DNA of 64,000 nucleotides from Desulfuromonas acetexigens (GCF_900111775.1 NZ_FOJJ01000023.1:62001-126000), one strand, 5' to 3'. Positions 55,869 through 64,000 are shown, counted from the stretch's first letter. A program made the numbers and translations. Notes: generated by a model not told the origin, from the letters alone.

Positions 55869-56960
55869 TCAGGGCTCCACGATGACGATGGGAGAACCGT
55901 CGTTGACCAGATGCTGCCCCTTGACCAGCAGCGCCTCGCCCGGACTCAGTCCCGCCTCGACCACCACCCGGCCATCGATGACGGAACCGAGACGCACATC
56001 CCGCTGCCGGGCCGTTCCGTCCTCGGCGACGTAGACCAGCTTGCGCCCTTCCTGGTCGACAACGGCGTGCAACGGGATGGCGATCGCCCCGGGCAGCTCC
56101 CGGCGCAGGGCGGAGACGCGCACGATCATCCCCGGCCGCAGCCGTCCCCCGCCGTTGGCCACCTCGACCTTGGCCGTGTAGGTGCGGGTCAGGGGATCAG
56201 CCTTGTAGGCGAGATGAATGACCTCGCCGGAAAATTCCTCCCCCCCCGTCTGATTGACCTGAGCCGGGGTGAGGCTGACCTTCTCCCCCAGGGTGAGAAA
56301 ACCGACATCCTTCTCCGGCACTTCCAGCAGCACCTTGAGCCGGTCGACCTGAACCAGCTCGGCCACGGCCATGCCGGCGGTGACATATTCCCCCCGATCG
56401 ACCAACCACTTGTCGAGCACTCCATTGATCGGCGCATAGAGGGTGCTCTTCTCCAGAGCGACCTGCGCCTGGCGCAGCTCGGCGGCGGCGGCATCCTGGG
56501 CGGCGGCGGCATTGTCGTATTCCTGGGGGCTGATAAGTTTTTCGTCACGCAACCGCCGCAGACGATCACGGGAGACGGTACGCAGTTCCGCCTCGGAGCG
56601 CGCCCGGTCGAGGGCGGCCTGACGGCTATCGGAATCAATGCGCAGCAGTGGTTCGCCGACCTGCACCCGTTCCCCCTCTTGCGGGCCGCGCCAGCGCACT
56701 GGGCCATCGATCTCGGCGGCGAGCAGCAGATCCTCCCAGGCCTCCAACGAACCGGGCAGGGTCAGCAGTTCACGCAGATCGCGGGTCGTCACCGTTTCCA
56801 CCACGACATTGGTCCGTTTGACCTCGACGGTTGCGGGAGATTCGGGAGCGGACTCGCCCGGGCCTTCTTGAGCGCAGCCGGCCAAGAGCAGAATCAGTAA
56901 TAAGTAGAGGGGCATGGAGAACATTCCTGATTTATGGGGGGAGGAAGAACTTGGGCGCAT
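55869..56960 (-). CDS. RND membrane fusion (adaptor) lipoprotein
   Basis: 363 aa from the ATG at 56960; the ATG at 56924 (MFSMPLYLLLILLLAGCAQ) gives a cleaner lipoprotein signal and may be the true start. Lipidation is expected at the Cys of LLLAGCAQ. Adaptor features: the lipoyl-like DGPVRWRGPQEGERVQVGEPLLRID, an alpha-hairpin rich in Ala/Arg/Glu, and the second half STLYAPINGVLDKWLVDRGEYVTAGM. A beta-barrel follows. It joins the RND pump to an outer-membrane channel. It lies between the TetR gene and the permease gene. Confidence 0.93.
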   Translation of the reverse strand: MRPSSSSPHKSGMFSMPLYLLLILLLAGCAQEGPGESAPESPATVEVKRTNVVVETVTTRDLRELLTLPGSLEAWEDLLLAAEIDGPVRWRGPQEGERVQVGEPLLRIDSDSRQAALDRARSEAELRTVSRDRLRRLRDEKLISPQEYDNAAAAQDAAAAELRQAQVALEKSTLYAPINGVLDKWLVDRGEYVTAGMAVAELVQVDRLKVLLEVPEKDVGFLTLGEKVSLTPAQVNQTGGEEFSGEVIHLAYKADPLTRTYTAKVEVANGGGRLRPGMIVRVSALRRELPGAIAIPLHAVVDQEGRKLVYVAEDGTARQRDVRLGSVIDGRVVVEAGLSPGEALLVKGQHLVNDGSPIVIVEP

Positions 56961-56966
56961 GTCGAA

Positions 56967-57641
56967 TCAACTTTCGCCGGAGAGGGTGCGCTGGTGGAGG
57001 TAGTGCAAAAGCGTGCTTTCATCGCCGGAAAGCCCCCCGGCGCTGCCGATGCCGGCAAGGGCCTGACGCAGCAGGACGCGGAGCACCGCGGCCATTTCCG
57101 CCTCGTTTTGCAGATAGCCCGAATACCAGCTGGAGAGCATGAGCAGGTACTGGGCATAGAGGTGGCCGATGGCGGTCAGCGTGTCGAAGCGTCCGCCGAT
57201 CTCCCCTCGCCGGCGGGCGCGCTCGAGAATCTCGCCGACGCCGCGGACATAACGGCTGTTGAGTTCCTGCGATTGGGCCCGGCCGGCGGTCCGGGGAAAG
57301 GCCATTTCCCGCATCAGCAGCCGACCGAACTCCTGATTGCTGGTGACGAACCGGAACTGGCTGGTAAAAAGGGTCAACAGTTGTTCGAGAACGGGCGCCT
57401 CGGGATCGTTCTTTTCCGCCAACACGGCAAAGGCGTAGTCGATCTCGTCTTCGCAGAAGGCCAGAAAGATCTCTTCCTTGGCGCGAAAGTAACCGTAGAT
57501 CGTCCCCTTGCCAATCCCTGCTGCCCGGGCGATCTTCTCGATACTGGTCTTTTCGAACCCCTGCTCGGCGAAAAGCCGCACCGCCGCCGCGATGATCGCC
57601 TGCCGGGTCGCCCGTTTTTTCGCTGCGCGGATACCGCTCAT
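56967..57641 (-). CDS. TetR/AcrR-family repressor of the efflux operon
   Basis: A 224-aa protein. The N-terminal TetR HTH is typical (RQAIIAAAVRLFAEQGFEKTSIEKIARAAGIGKGTIYGYFRAKEE in part). The C-terminal helical part should bind the inducer. It is the first gene of the TetR-adaptor-permease operon with 6 bp to the next start. Palindromic sites with GGTCGAA just upstream of its start are the probable operators, so it likely represses its own operon. Confidence 0.93.
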   Translation of the reverse strand: MSGIRAAKKRATRQAIIAAAVRLFAEQGFEKTSIEKIARAAGIGKGTIYGYFRAKEEIFLAFCEDEIDYAFAVLAEKNDPEAPVLEQLLTLFTSQFRFVTSNQEFGRLLMREMAFPRTAGRAQSQELNSRYVRGVGEILERARRRGEIGGRFDTLTAIGHLYAQYLLMLSSWYSGYLQNEAEMAAVLRVLLRQALAGIGSAGGLSGDESTLLHYLHQRTLSGES

Positions 57642-57658
57642 CGTTTACTCCATAAAAA

Positions 57659-57726
57659 GTCGAACGCGGTCGAATTTTATCCCAGCCCCCCAATGATGGC
57701 AATGAGGAATTTCGACCTCGGTCGAA
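57659..57726. promoter_or_regulatory. Probable TetR operators upstream of the efflux operon
   Basis: At 57711-57726 there is a perfect palindrome TTCGACC-TC-GGTCGAA. At 57659-57674 the half-site is repeated directly (GTCGAA-CGCG-GTCGAA). Both are followed by the same GGTCGAATTTT. The first lies 18 bp and the second about 70 bp upstream of the TetR start. Confidence 0.65.
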
Positions 57727-57780
57727 TTTTCGAACGGTCCGCTCTTTCTTACTTCGTGATTGCCATGGATGAGAAACATA

Positions 57781-57800
57781 GGTTATATTTTTATATAACC
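57781..57800 (+). promoter_or_regulatory. Palindromic operator of the mazEF-type operon
   Basis: GGTTATAT and ATATAACC form a perfect inverted repeat around TTTT, ending 16 bp before the antitoxin ATG. AAGGAG follows at 57804-57809. AbrB/MazE antitoxins usually autoregulate at such a site. Confidence 0.65.
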
Positions 57801-57816
57801 AACAAGGAGTGTTCCC

Positions 57817-58074
57817 ATGCATACCACCAATCTGCGCAAAGTCGGCGGTTCCGTCATGCTGGCGGTACCGCCGGCGATTCTCGACCTGCTGCATCTTCAT
57901 CCCGGAGAAACGGTGGGACTGACCGTGGAAGATGGCCGACTGGTGATCGAACCTTCCGTCAAGCCCCGTTACACCCTCGATGAACTGCTCGCCCAGTGTG
58001 ACGGTTCCGCCGAAATCAGTCCGGAGGATCGGGTCTGGCTCGATGAAAAACCCTCGGGCAACGAGTTGATCTGA
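57817..58074 (+). CDS. MazE-like AbrB-fold antitoxin
   Basis: An 85-aa protein. The N-terminal swapped-hairpin fold is clear: NLRKVGGSVMLAVPPAILDLLHLHPGE, then VGLTVEDGRLVIEP. The C-terminal tail (YTLDELLAQCDG...) is the toxin-binding region. It overlaps the toxin gene (TGATG). It should neutralise the MazF-type RNase and repress the operon at the adjacent palindrome. Confidence 0.9.
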   Translation: MHTTNLRKVGGSVMLAVPPAILDLLHLHPGETVGLTVEDGRLVIEPSVKPRYTLDELLAQCDGSAEISPEDRVWLDEKPSGNELI

Positions 58075-58400
58075 TGGAACGCGGCGACATCTATCTGGTT
58101 TCCCTGGACCCGACCTCGGGGCATGAACAGCAGGGACGACGCCCGGTTTTGATCGTCTCTCCCGGCGCCTTCAACCGCCTCACGCGCACTCCGATCGTGC
58201 TCCCGATCACCACCGGAGGGAATTTCGCGCGAACGGCCGGCTTTGCCGTTCCCTTGAGTGGAACGTCGACGAGCGGGGTCATCCGTTGCGATCAGCCCCG
58301 TGCCCTCGATCTCGCTTCCCGTCAGGCCCGCAAGCTCGAAAGCGTCCCCCAGGCCGTCATCGACGAGGTTTTGGCCAAATTGACGACGATTTTGCAGTGA
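58074..58400 (+). CDS. MazF/PemK-family endoribonuclease toxin
   Basis: A 108-aa protein of standard length. Family features: MERGDIYLVSLDPTSGHEQQG, RRPVLIVSPGAFNRL, VLPITTGG, and SGVIRCDQPRALDLASR, where Arg and Thr/Ser residues form the active site. It cleaves mRNA at short motifs when freed from the antitoxin. The ATG overlaps the antitoxin stop. Confidence 0.93.
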   Translation: MERGDIYLVSLDPTSGHEQQGRRPVLIVSPGAFNRLTRTPIVLPITTGGNFARTAGFAVPLSGTSTSGVIRCDQPRALDLASRQARKLESVPQAVIDEVLAKLTTILQ

Positions 58401-58446
58401 GCCGTTATTCTGATGCGAACAGCCGACCCCGCCCGAGGAGGCGCCC

Positions 58447-58995
58447 ATGAACCCCATCCCCTTGATCGAAAAATACTACCCCCCCGGCTCCCTCGCCCAC
58501 CGCATCCTGCTGCGCCACAGCGGCCGGGTCGCGGCCAAGGCGATGCAGGCCGCCCGCCATGCCGCCTTACGGGAAACGGTCGATGTGCCGTTCGTCCGCG
58601 AGGCGGCATTGCTGCACGATATCGGCATCTTCTACACCGACGCGCCGGACCTCGGCTGTCCCGGTGCCTTGCCCTATCTGGCCCACGGCTACAAGGGGCG
58701 GGAACTGCTGGAAAAAGAAGGATATCCCCGGCATGCCCTGGTCTGCGAACGGCACATCGGCGTCGGCCTGAGCGCGGATGAGATCCGCGATAAGGGCCTG
58801 CCCCTGCCGATCCGCGATATGCTCCCGCTGAGCGTCGAAGAAGAGATCGTCACCTACGCCGATCTCTTCTTCTCCAAAAACCCCCGGGAGCAGGACCGGG
58901 AACGGACGCCGGAGGAGGTGCGCAAGACCCTGCGCCGGTTCGGCGAAGACAAGCCGGCGATCTTCGACGCCTGGCACAAGCGCTTCGGCGGCTGA
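58447..58995 (+). CDS. HD-domain phosphohydrolase
   Basis: A 182-aa protein with GAGGAGG upstream of its ATG. The HD motif is AALLHDIGIFYTD, preceded by HSGRVAAKAMQAAR. A later HVGxG-like stretch (CERHIGVGLSADEI) and YADLFFSKNPRE fit the metal-binding HD superfamily. The substrate is unknown. The next gene follows 10 bp downstream, so they may be co-transcribed. Confidence 0.75.
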   Translation: MNPIPLIEKYYPPGSLAHRILLRHSGRVAAKAMQAARHAALRETVDVPFVREAALLHDIGIFYTDAPDLGCPGALPYLAHGYKGRELLEKEGYPRHALVCERHIGVGLSADEIRDKGLPLPIRDMLPLSVEEEIVTYADLFFSKNPREQDRERTPEEVRKTLRRFGEDKPAIFDAWHKRFGG

Positions 58996-59005
58996 ACAAA
59001 CACCT

Positions 59006-60580
59006 ATGGAAGCCTGGATTCAGGATTTTTTTCACTGGCTGCCGACCGGGGCACTTTACTACGCCCTGGTCTTCCTGATCTCCTTCTGCGAATCCCTGGC
59101 CTTCGCCGGAATCGTCGTGCCCGGCAGTACCCTGATCGTCTTCACCGGCTTTCTCGCCGCCAACGGCAAGGGCGCCTACGTGCCGCTAGTGCTCGCCGCC
59201 ACCCTCGGCGCCATCCTCGGTGACCTGCTCAGTTACTGGCTGGGGGCGCGAATGGGTGCGGCCCTGCTGGCTCGCCCCCTGTTCAAGCGCTACCGGGGAC
59301 TCTTCCGCAAATCCCAGATCTTCTTTCTCGAACATGGCGGCAAAAGCGTCTTTTTCGGCCGTTTCATCGGCCTGATCCGTCCCTTCATCCCCTTCGTCGC
59401 CGGCTACGCCCGCATGCGTCCCGGCCTCTTCGCCCTTTACGCCGTCATCAGCGGCATCCTCTGGGGCCTGGCTTATCCCGGTCTCGGCTATTTCTTCGGC
59501 GCCAGTTGGCAGATGGTGGAACTCTGGGCCGGACGCTTCAGCTACCTGCTGGCGGCGCTGGTGGTTCTGCTCGTCGGCAATCATCTCTTCTGGAGAAAAC
59601 TCGCTCCTCGACTCTGGTCTCTGGGGCAACGGTATCGCCTCCGGATCGCGGAATCATGGCGAAATCTCCTGCAAAGACCGGCGGCACGCCGTCTCAAAGA
59701 ACGCCATCCGGGATTCTGGACCTTTCTCGCCGATCGCTTCGATCCCCGCCATAGCGCCGGACTCTTTCTCACCGCCGGCTTCGCCGGGGTCCTTCTCTTT
59801 TCCGTCCTCTTCATCCTCCTGGTCGGCCCCTTCCCTCATCTCGACCAAAGCATCCACCAGAGCCTCGCCCGATTACGCCATCCCGTCGCCGACCCCATCG
59901 CCCTGCTCATCACCTATCTCGGTAATGGGCCGGTCATCGCCCTCCTCGGGATCGGGGCCAATCTCTGGCTGCTTTTGCGCCGCCGCTATTTCAGTATCCT
60001 GCTCCTGACCGGGGGAACCCTCGCCGGGGAACTCCTCGTCTATCTCTTCAAGCTCCTCTTCGCCCGGCCCCGGCCCGAATCCCCCTTCATCCATCTGGTC
60101 ATGGATCTGCACGGCTTTCCCAGCGCCCATGCCTTTGTCGCCCTGGTCTTTTACGGCCTGCTCGTTTATATGCTCCTCGATAGCCTGAACAATCTGGAAA
60201 AGCGCTTTTACCTGGTCGTCGGCGGCAGCCTGTTGACTCTGCTCATCGGTTTCAGTCGACTCTACCTGGGGGTGCACTGGTTCAGCGATGTGCTCGGCGG
60301 CTACGCCCTCGCCGCCGCCTGGCTGAGCCTGCTCATTACCGCCGGAGAACTGCGCCGCCGCCGGGCCGGTGAGTTCCCCTGGGGTCCGCCGCCGGCCCGC
60401 CCCGCCCTCTCGCCGGGTCGTCGGCGGTTGCTTCTCGCTCTGGCCGCCATCCCGCTACTCTGGGCGCTTTGGGACTATGTCGACTATCGCCTGGAAAGGG
60501 ATCTCGGCCCCCGGCAGAGGTTTACAACCACCGTTGAATCGGCTAGGATGCCTGCCGACAAGCCGGTTTCATCCCCTTGA
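59006..60580 (+). CDS. DedA-PAP2 fusion membrane protein
   Basis: 524 aa in two halves. Residues about 10-205 are a DedA/SNARE-associated domain (FAGIVVPGSTLIVFTGFLA, GDLLSYWLGARMG, FFGRFIGLIRPFIPFVAG). Residues about 245-460 are a PAP2 phosphatase with the motifs KLLFARPRPES, FPSAHAF and SRLYLGVHWFSDVLGG, all catalytic residues present. About ten membrane helices are expected. DedA proteins are linked to lipid-carrier flipping and PAP2 to lipid pyrophosphate hydrolysis, so a role in recycling undecaprenyl or phosphatidyl lipids is likely. Confidence 0.9.
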   Translation: MEAWIQDFFHWLPTGALYYALVFLISFCESLAFAGIVVPGSTLIVFTGFLAANGKGAYVPLVLAATLGAILGDLLSYWLGARMGAALLARPLFKRYRGLFRKSQIFFLEHGGKSVFFGRFIGLIRPFIPFVAGYARMRPGLFALYAVISGILWGLAYPGLGYFFGASWQMVELWAGRFSYLLAALVVLLVGNHLFWRKLAPRLWSLGQRYRLRIAESWRNLLQRPAARRLKERHPGFWTFLADRFDPRHSAGLFLTAGFAGVLLFSVLFILLVGPFPHLDQSIHQSLARLRHPVADPIALLITYLGNGPVIALLGIGANLWLLLRRRYFSILLLTGGTLAGELLVYLFKLLFARPRPESPFIHLVMDLHGFPSAHAFVALVFYGLLVYMLLDSLNNLEKRFYLVVGGSLLTLLIGFSRLYLGVHWFSDVLGGYALAAAWLSLLITAGELRRRRAGEFPWGPPPARPALSPGRRRLLLALAAIPLLWALWDYVDYRLERDLGPRQRFTTTVESARMPADKPVSSP

Positions 60581-60600
60581 TCGTAAGGATATTCACTTTT

Positions 60601-61626
60601 ATGCGCAGACGTTTGCCCGCCGAATGGGAAGAGCAGGAGGCCGTTCTTCTCGCCTGGCCGCATGTAAATAGCGACTGGTGTGAGGATCTGGCCCTGGTGG
60701 AGCCAGTCTTCGTCGCCATCGCGAAAGCCGTCGCTCGCTTTCAGCGGGTGCTGATCGTCGCCCCGGAGACGACGGCGATCGCCGAACAACTGCACCGGGC
60801 CGGGATCGATCTGGAGCGGGTTTCGCTCTACGCCCTGCCAACCAACGACACCTGGGCGCGGGATTTCGGCCCGATCACCATCTTCGAGGAGGACGAACCG
60901 GTCCTCTGCGATTTCGGCTTCAACGGTTGGGGTCTCAAGTTCGCCGCCCATTTCGACAATCGCATCACCGCCGAACTGGCCCGCCTCGGGGGCTTCGGCC
61001 AGCGCCGGGTGTCGGTGCCGGGGCTGATCCTCGAAGGGGGGAGCATCGAAAGCGACGGCGCGGGGACGCTGCTGACCACCGCCCAGTGCCTGCTCGAAGC
61101 CAACCGCAATCCCCACCTGACCCGGGTGGAACTGGAAGAAAAGCTGCGGGAACTCTTCGGGGTCGATCATGTCCTCTGGCTGGAACACGGCTATCTGGCC
61201 GGGGACGATACCGACTCACACATCGACACCCTGGCGCGGCTCGCCCCGGACAACACCATCCTCTACGTCAGATGCGCCGACGAGCAGGACGAACACTATG
61301 GCGCCCTGGCCGCCATGGAGGCGGAGCTGCGCGCCCTGCGCCCCCGCGCCGGGGGGCGTTTCCGTCTGCTCCCTCTGCCCTGGCCCAAAGCCTGCTTCGA
61401 TGACGAAGGCGGCCGCCTGCCCGCCACCTACGCCAACTTCCTCGTCATCAACGGCGCGGTGCTGGTGCCGACCTACGACGACCCAGCCGACGCCGAAGCC
61501 TGCGCCGTCATCGGTCGGGCCTTTCCCGGCCGGGAGATCGTGCCCATCGATTGCCGGGCATTGATCCGGCAACACGGCTCCCTGCATTGCGTCACCATGC
61601 AGCTGCCGAAAGGAGTTCCGGCATGA
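60601..61626 (+). CDS. aguA: Agmatine deiminase
   Basis: 341 aa from the ATG at 60601 (MRRRLPAEWEEQEAV); AAGGAT lies upstream. Markers of the porphyromonas-type PAD/agmatine deiminase family: PTNDTWARDFGPI, ILEGGSIESDG, WLEHGYLAGDDTDSHIDT, and the catalytic Cys in GSLHCVTMQLPKG. It converts agmatine to N-carbamoylputrescine in the cytoplasm. It overlaps the aguB start as ATGA. Confidence 0.95.
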   Translation: MRRRLPAEWEEQEAVLLAWPHVNSDWCEDLALVEPVFVAIAKAVARFQRVLIVAPETTAIAEQLHRAGIDLERVSLYALPTNDTWARDFGPITIFEEDEPVLCDFGFNGWGLKFAAHFDNRITAELARLGGFGQRRVSVPGLILEGGSIESDGAGTLLTTAQCLLEANRNPHLTRVELEEKLRELFGVDHVLWLEHGYLAGDDTDSHIDTLARLAPDNTILYVRCADEQDEHYGALAAMEAELRALRPRAGGRFRLLPLPWPKACFDDEGGRLPATYANFLVINGAVLVPTYDDPADAEACAVIGRAFPGREIVPIDCRALIRQHGSLHCVTMQLPKGVPA

Positions 61627-62507
61627 ATACGCTGAAAGTCGCCCTGGTGCAGCACGGTTGCACCGCCAACCGGGAAGAAAATATCCGTAAGAGCATTGAC
61701 GGCATCCGCCGCGCCGCCGCGCAAGGGGCGCAACTGGTAGTGCTGCCGGAGTTGCACTGTGGCCTCTATTTCTGCGTGACGGAAGAGACCGGCTGCTTCG
61801 ATCAGGCGGAAACCATCCCCGGACCGAGCACCGAGGTCTTCGGCGCTCTCGCCCGGAAACTGGGGATCGTCATCGTCACCTCCCTCTTCGAAAAGCGGGC
61901 GCCGGGCCTCTACCACAACACCGCCGTGGTTCTGGAAAAAGACGGCTCCATCGCCGGGAAATACCGCAAGATGCACATCCCCGACGATCCCGGCTATTAC
62001 GAAAAATTCTATTTCACCCCCGGCGATCTCGGCTTCACCCCCATCGACACCTCCGTCGGCCGCCTCGGGGTACTCGTCTGCTGGGATCAGTGGTATCCGG
62101 AAGCGGCGCGGCTGATGGCCATGGCCGGGGCTGAGATGCTCATCTACCCCACCGCCATCGGCTACGATCCCAACGACAGGGCCGATGAGCAGGCCCGTCA
62201 GCGCGACGCCTGGATCACCATCCAGCGCGGGCACGCCGTCGCCAACGGCATCCCCGTCGTCAGCGTCAACCGCATCGGCTTCGAGGAAGATCCTTCCGGT
62301 CAGACCGCCGGCGCCCGTTTCTGGGGAAGCAGCTTCGCCGCCGGTTGCCAGGGGGAACTGTTGGTCAGTGCCGGCCAAGATCAGGAAGAAGTGCTGCTGG
62401 TAGAGATCGATCGGGCGCGTAGCGAAGCGGTGCGGCGCATCTGGCCCTACCTGCGGGATCGGCGCATCGACGCTTACGGTGACCTGTTGCGGCGCTATCG
62501 GGATTAA
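61623..62507 (+). CDS. aguB: N-carbamoylputrescine amidohydrolase
   Basis: A 294-aa nitrilase-superfamily protein from the ATG at 61623. The Glu-Lys-Cys triad is visible: ELHCGLYFC (Glu), KYRKMHIPDDPGYYEKFYF (Lys) and LGVLVCWDQWYPEAARLM (Cys). GxxxNDRADEQARQRDAW and VSVNRIGFE are typical of AguB. It yields putrescine, CO2 and ammonia from the AguA product, completing arginine-derived putrescine synthesis. It is translationally coupled to aguA. Confidence 0.95.
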   Translation: MNTLKVALVQHGCTANREENIRKSIDGIRRAAAQGAQLVVLPELHCGLYFCVTEETGCFDQAETIPGPSTEVFGALARKLGIVIVTSLFEKRAPGLYHNTAVVLEKDGSIAGKYRKMHIPDDPGYYEKFYFTPGDLGFTPIDTSVGRLGVLVCWDQWYPEAARLMAMAGAEMLIYPTAIGYDPNDRADEQARQRDAWITIQRGHAVANGIPVVSVNRIGFEEDPSGQTAGARFWGSSFAAGCQGELLVSAGQDQEEVLLVEIDRARSEAVRRIWPYLRDRRIDAYGDLLRRYRD

Positions 62508-62510
62508 ATC

Positions 62511-63512
62511 ATGACAAGATACGCATGTTTCATCGGCTGCCTGCTACTCGCCCTTTTCAGCACGCCGACGTCGGCAATGGCGAACCTTCCCGACTTCACG
62601 ACCTGGCTCGACCAGGTTCGCGCCGAGGCCCTGGCCCGGGGGATCTCCCCGGCGACGGTCGCCTCCGGCCTGGATGGACTGACGCCGCTCGATTACGTCA
62701 TCGAACAGGACCGCAAGCAGATGCCGCGCAGCGACGGTCAGAAACGCACCGGGATGTACAGCCGCTATCTGCAACGGGTGATGCCCCCGCAAAAGATTGA
62801 ACGGGCCAAGGCCCGTTATCTGGAACGCCGCAACCTGTTGCGCCGTATCAACGCCCACTTCGGGGTGCCCGGCCATTATCTGGTGGCGTTGTGGGGGATC
62901 GAAAGCCATTTCGGCGATCATCAGGGCAAGACCCCGGTTATCCAGGCCTTGGCCACCCTCGCTTACGACGGCCGGCGGGGGGAGTTTTTCCGGGGGGAAC
63001 TCTTCCGCGCCCTGGAGATCATCGATCAGGGGCATATCCAGCCGGAGAGCATGGTCGGTTCCTGGGCCGGAGCTATGGGGCAGGTGCAGTTCATGCCGTC
63101 GAGTTTCATGAATTTCGCCGTCGATTTCGACGGTGACGGGCGCAAGGACATCTGGAGCAACGAAGCCGATGCTCTGGCCTCAGCCGCCAACTACTTGAAT
63201 GCCAACGGCTGGCGTTCGGGACAGGGCTGGGGGGAAAAGGTAGTGCTACCCAAGGGTTTCAATACTCGTCTGGCTGGACTGAACACGCGCAAGACCCTCG
63301 CTCAATGGCGACGCCTCGGCGTTCGCCATATCGATGGGCCCGGTCATCTCCAGGCATCGCTGCTGCTCCCCGACGGCACCAACAGTCCGGCCTTTCTGGT
63401 TTACGACAATTTCCGTGTGCTCCTCCACTGGAACCGCTCCCAATCCTTCGCCCTGACCGTCGGTCATCTGGCCCACCGCCTTTACGCCTTGGAGCGGAAA
63501 ACCTTTCCCTGA
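62511..63512 (+). CDS. MltB-family lytic murein transglycosylase
   Basis: 333 aa with a signal peptide (MTRYACFIGCLLLALFSTPTSA). The catalytic Glu lies in LWGIESHFGDHQG; SMVGSWAGAMGQVQFMPSSF, DFDGDGRKDIWSNEADALAS and SAANYLNANGW are the family's conserved blocks. It cuts peptidoglycan glycan strands in the periplasm. It starts 3 bp after aguB, probably in the same transcript without functional relation. Confidence 0.95.
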   Translation: MTRYACFIGCLLLALFSTPTSAMANLPDFTTWLDQVRAEALARGISPATVASGLDGLTPLDYVIEQDRKQMPRSDGQKRTGMYSRYLQRVMPPQKIERAKARYLERRNLLRRINAHFGVPGHYLVALWGIESHFGDHQGKTPVIQALATLAYDGRRGEFFRGELFRALEIIDQGHIQPESMVGSWAGAMGQVQFMPSSFMNFAVDFDGDGRKDIWSNEADALASAANYLNANGWRSGQGWGEKVVLPKGFNTRLAGLNTRKTLAQWRRLGVRHIDGPGHLQASLLLPDGTNSPAFLVYDNFRVLLHWNRSQSFALTVGHLAHRLYALERKTFP

Positions 63513-63564
63513 GCAAGGGAACGTAAAATTTTCTTTTCTTTAGAAAATGGTTAGTGTATTGATA

Positions 63565-63622
63565 GCCGTTGGCTAGGCCGCTCAGCCTGCCCCGTTCCGC
63601 CAACGGCGAGACGGGGTTTTTT
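63565..63622 (+). terminator. Terminator with alternative upstream pairing
   Basis: CCCCGT (63590-63595) pairs with ACGGGG (63611-63616), with an inner CGCC/GGCG stem, followed by six T. The base segment GCCAACGGC inside it is also the exact complement of GCCGTTGGC at 63565-63573. An alternative stem could therefore compete with the terminator. It may simply end mltB, or attenuate the next gene. Confidence 0.55.
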
Positions 63623-63667
63623 CGTGGGCCGGCGCAACTTCTCCCGTCGATCCGGAACATACCGACC

Positions 63668-64000
63668 ATGTCAGCCTATCTCGATAAATTCCGTTCCTTG
63701 TTCCTGAATCGCTACTTCCTTTTCGTTCTGGCGCTGATCCTGGCCACGGAAATCTGCCAGCGCTGCGGCGGCCTGCCTGCCCTTCGCCATGCCTGGCGCT
63801 TGGAAATCCCGCTGCTGCTCTATCTCTACTGGCTCGGCAACCGCATGCTGCGTCCCTCCCGCCGGCAACCCTGGCTGGCGGCGATTCCCGCCGTGCTGCT
63901 CTACGTCATCTTCGATCTCTACCACATGCAGTTCGGCCGTCTGCTGCGCATCACCGAAGTTGCGCAGATCCCGGAACTGATCCAGGTTCTCACGCCGGGC
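63668..64000 (+). CDS. Start of a polytopic membrane protein (truncated by window)
   Basis: 111 codons from the ATG at 63668 remain open at the right edge. At least three hydrophobic segments are seen (YFLFVLALILATEI, LEIPLLLYLYWLG, LAAIPAVLLYVIFDLYHMQFG). The style, with DLYHMQFGRLLRITEVAQIPEL after the helices, recalls the N-terminus of LTA-synthase/alkaline-phosphatase-superfamily membrane proteins, but the catalytic part lies outside. Function is uncertain. Confidence 0.5.
   Translation, partial: MSAYLDKFRSLFLNRYFLFVLALILATEICQRCGGLPALRHAWRLEIPLLLYLYWLGNRMLRPSRRQPWLAAIPAVLLYVIFDLYHMQFGRLLRITEVAQIPELIQVLTPG

Noticed and set aside
63530-63667. c-di-GMP (GEMM) riboswitch upstream of the last gene
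   Set aside because: The conserved GEMM core sequences are absent; only a terminator and one competing stem can be shown.

Overview
The window looks like a chromosome segment from a Desulfobacterota bacterium, most likely of the Desulfuromonadales/Geobacter-Pelobacter group. This rests on a GC-rich core, a pfa gene order pfaD-pfaA-pfaC like that of delta-proteobacteria, a PEP-CTERM protein and a MazEF pair. It is an inference from gene content, not a database assignment. A tRNA-Gly(GCC) at 33352-33426 roughly separates an accessory, defence- and mobility-rich left half from a housekeeping/secondary-lipid right half.

Left half (1-33 kb). A tightly coupled minus-strand operon runs hsdM-hsdS-kwaA-kwaB-ietA-ietS: type I modification and specificity genes, a Kiwa pair and an IetAS ATPase/subtilase pair. 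Most junctions are ATGA overlaps, and no hsdR is visible. A 30-bp copy of the hsdS 3' end lies on both sides of kwaAB, suggesting the Kiwa pair was inserted between hsdS and ietA. Divergent from this operon is a three-gene module: a ParB-like protein and two very large proteins that both carry tyrosine-recombinase catalytic residues. Next come a second, phage-type integrase cluster (HD/OB protein, integrase, excisionase, small repressor). An IS4-family element with a 9-bp target duplication then splits a small gene whose reading frame can be rebuilt exactly. An AT-rich block follows, with a three-gene secreted-protein operon (PEP-CTERM protein, Ca-binding-motif protein, lipase-like/DUF2135 protein) and a decayed flavodoxin. 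After it come a membrane-anchored Mrr nuclease, a truncated HNH protein, a PIN nuclease with a coiled coil and C-terminal membrane helices, and a PLD-helicase-DUF3427 protein. The half ends with a lexA-like/umuD/umuC cassette in which UmuD has lost both catalytic residues.

Right half (33-64 kb). It starts with a lytic transglycosylase and nadB, followed by chorismate mutase with a stand-alone DAHP-synthase regulatory-type domain, and a DUF1499 lipoprotein. The main locus is a PUFA synthase of about 15.5 kb (PfaD enoyl reductase; KS-AT-4xACP-KR-DH; KS-CLF-AT-DH-DH). A TetR-regulated RND efflux operon, mazEF, an HD protein, a DedA-PAP2 fusion, aguA-aguB (agmatine to putrescine), an MltB-type transglycosylase and the start of a membrane protein complete it.

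A perfect 28-bp palindrome lies inside hsdM, and a degenerate copy lies inside pfaC. Both are read in the same frame and add the same short peptide to unrelated proteins. The strongest leads are the RM-Kiwa-IetAS operon and its insertion scar, the recombinase trio, the two membrane-tethered nucleases, and the protease-dead UmuD under a self-cleavable repressor.
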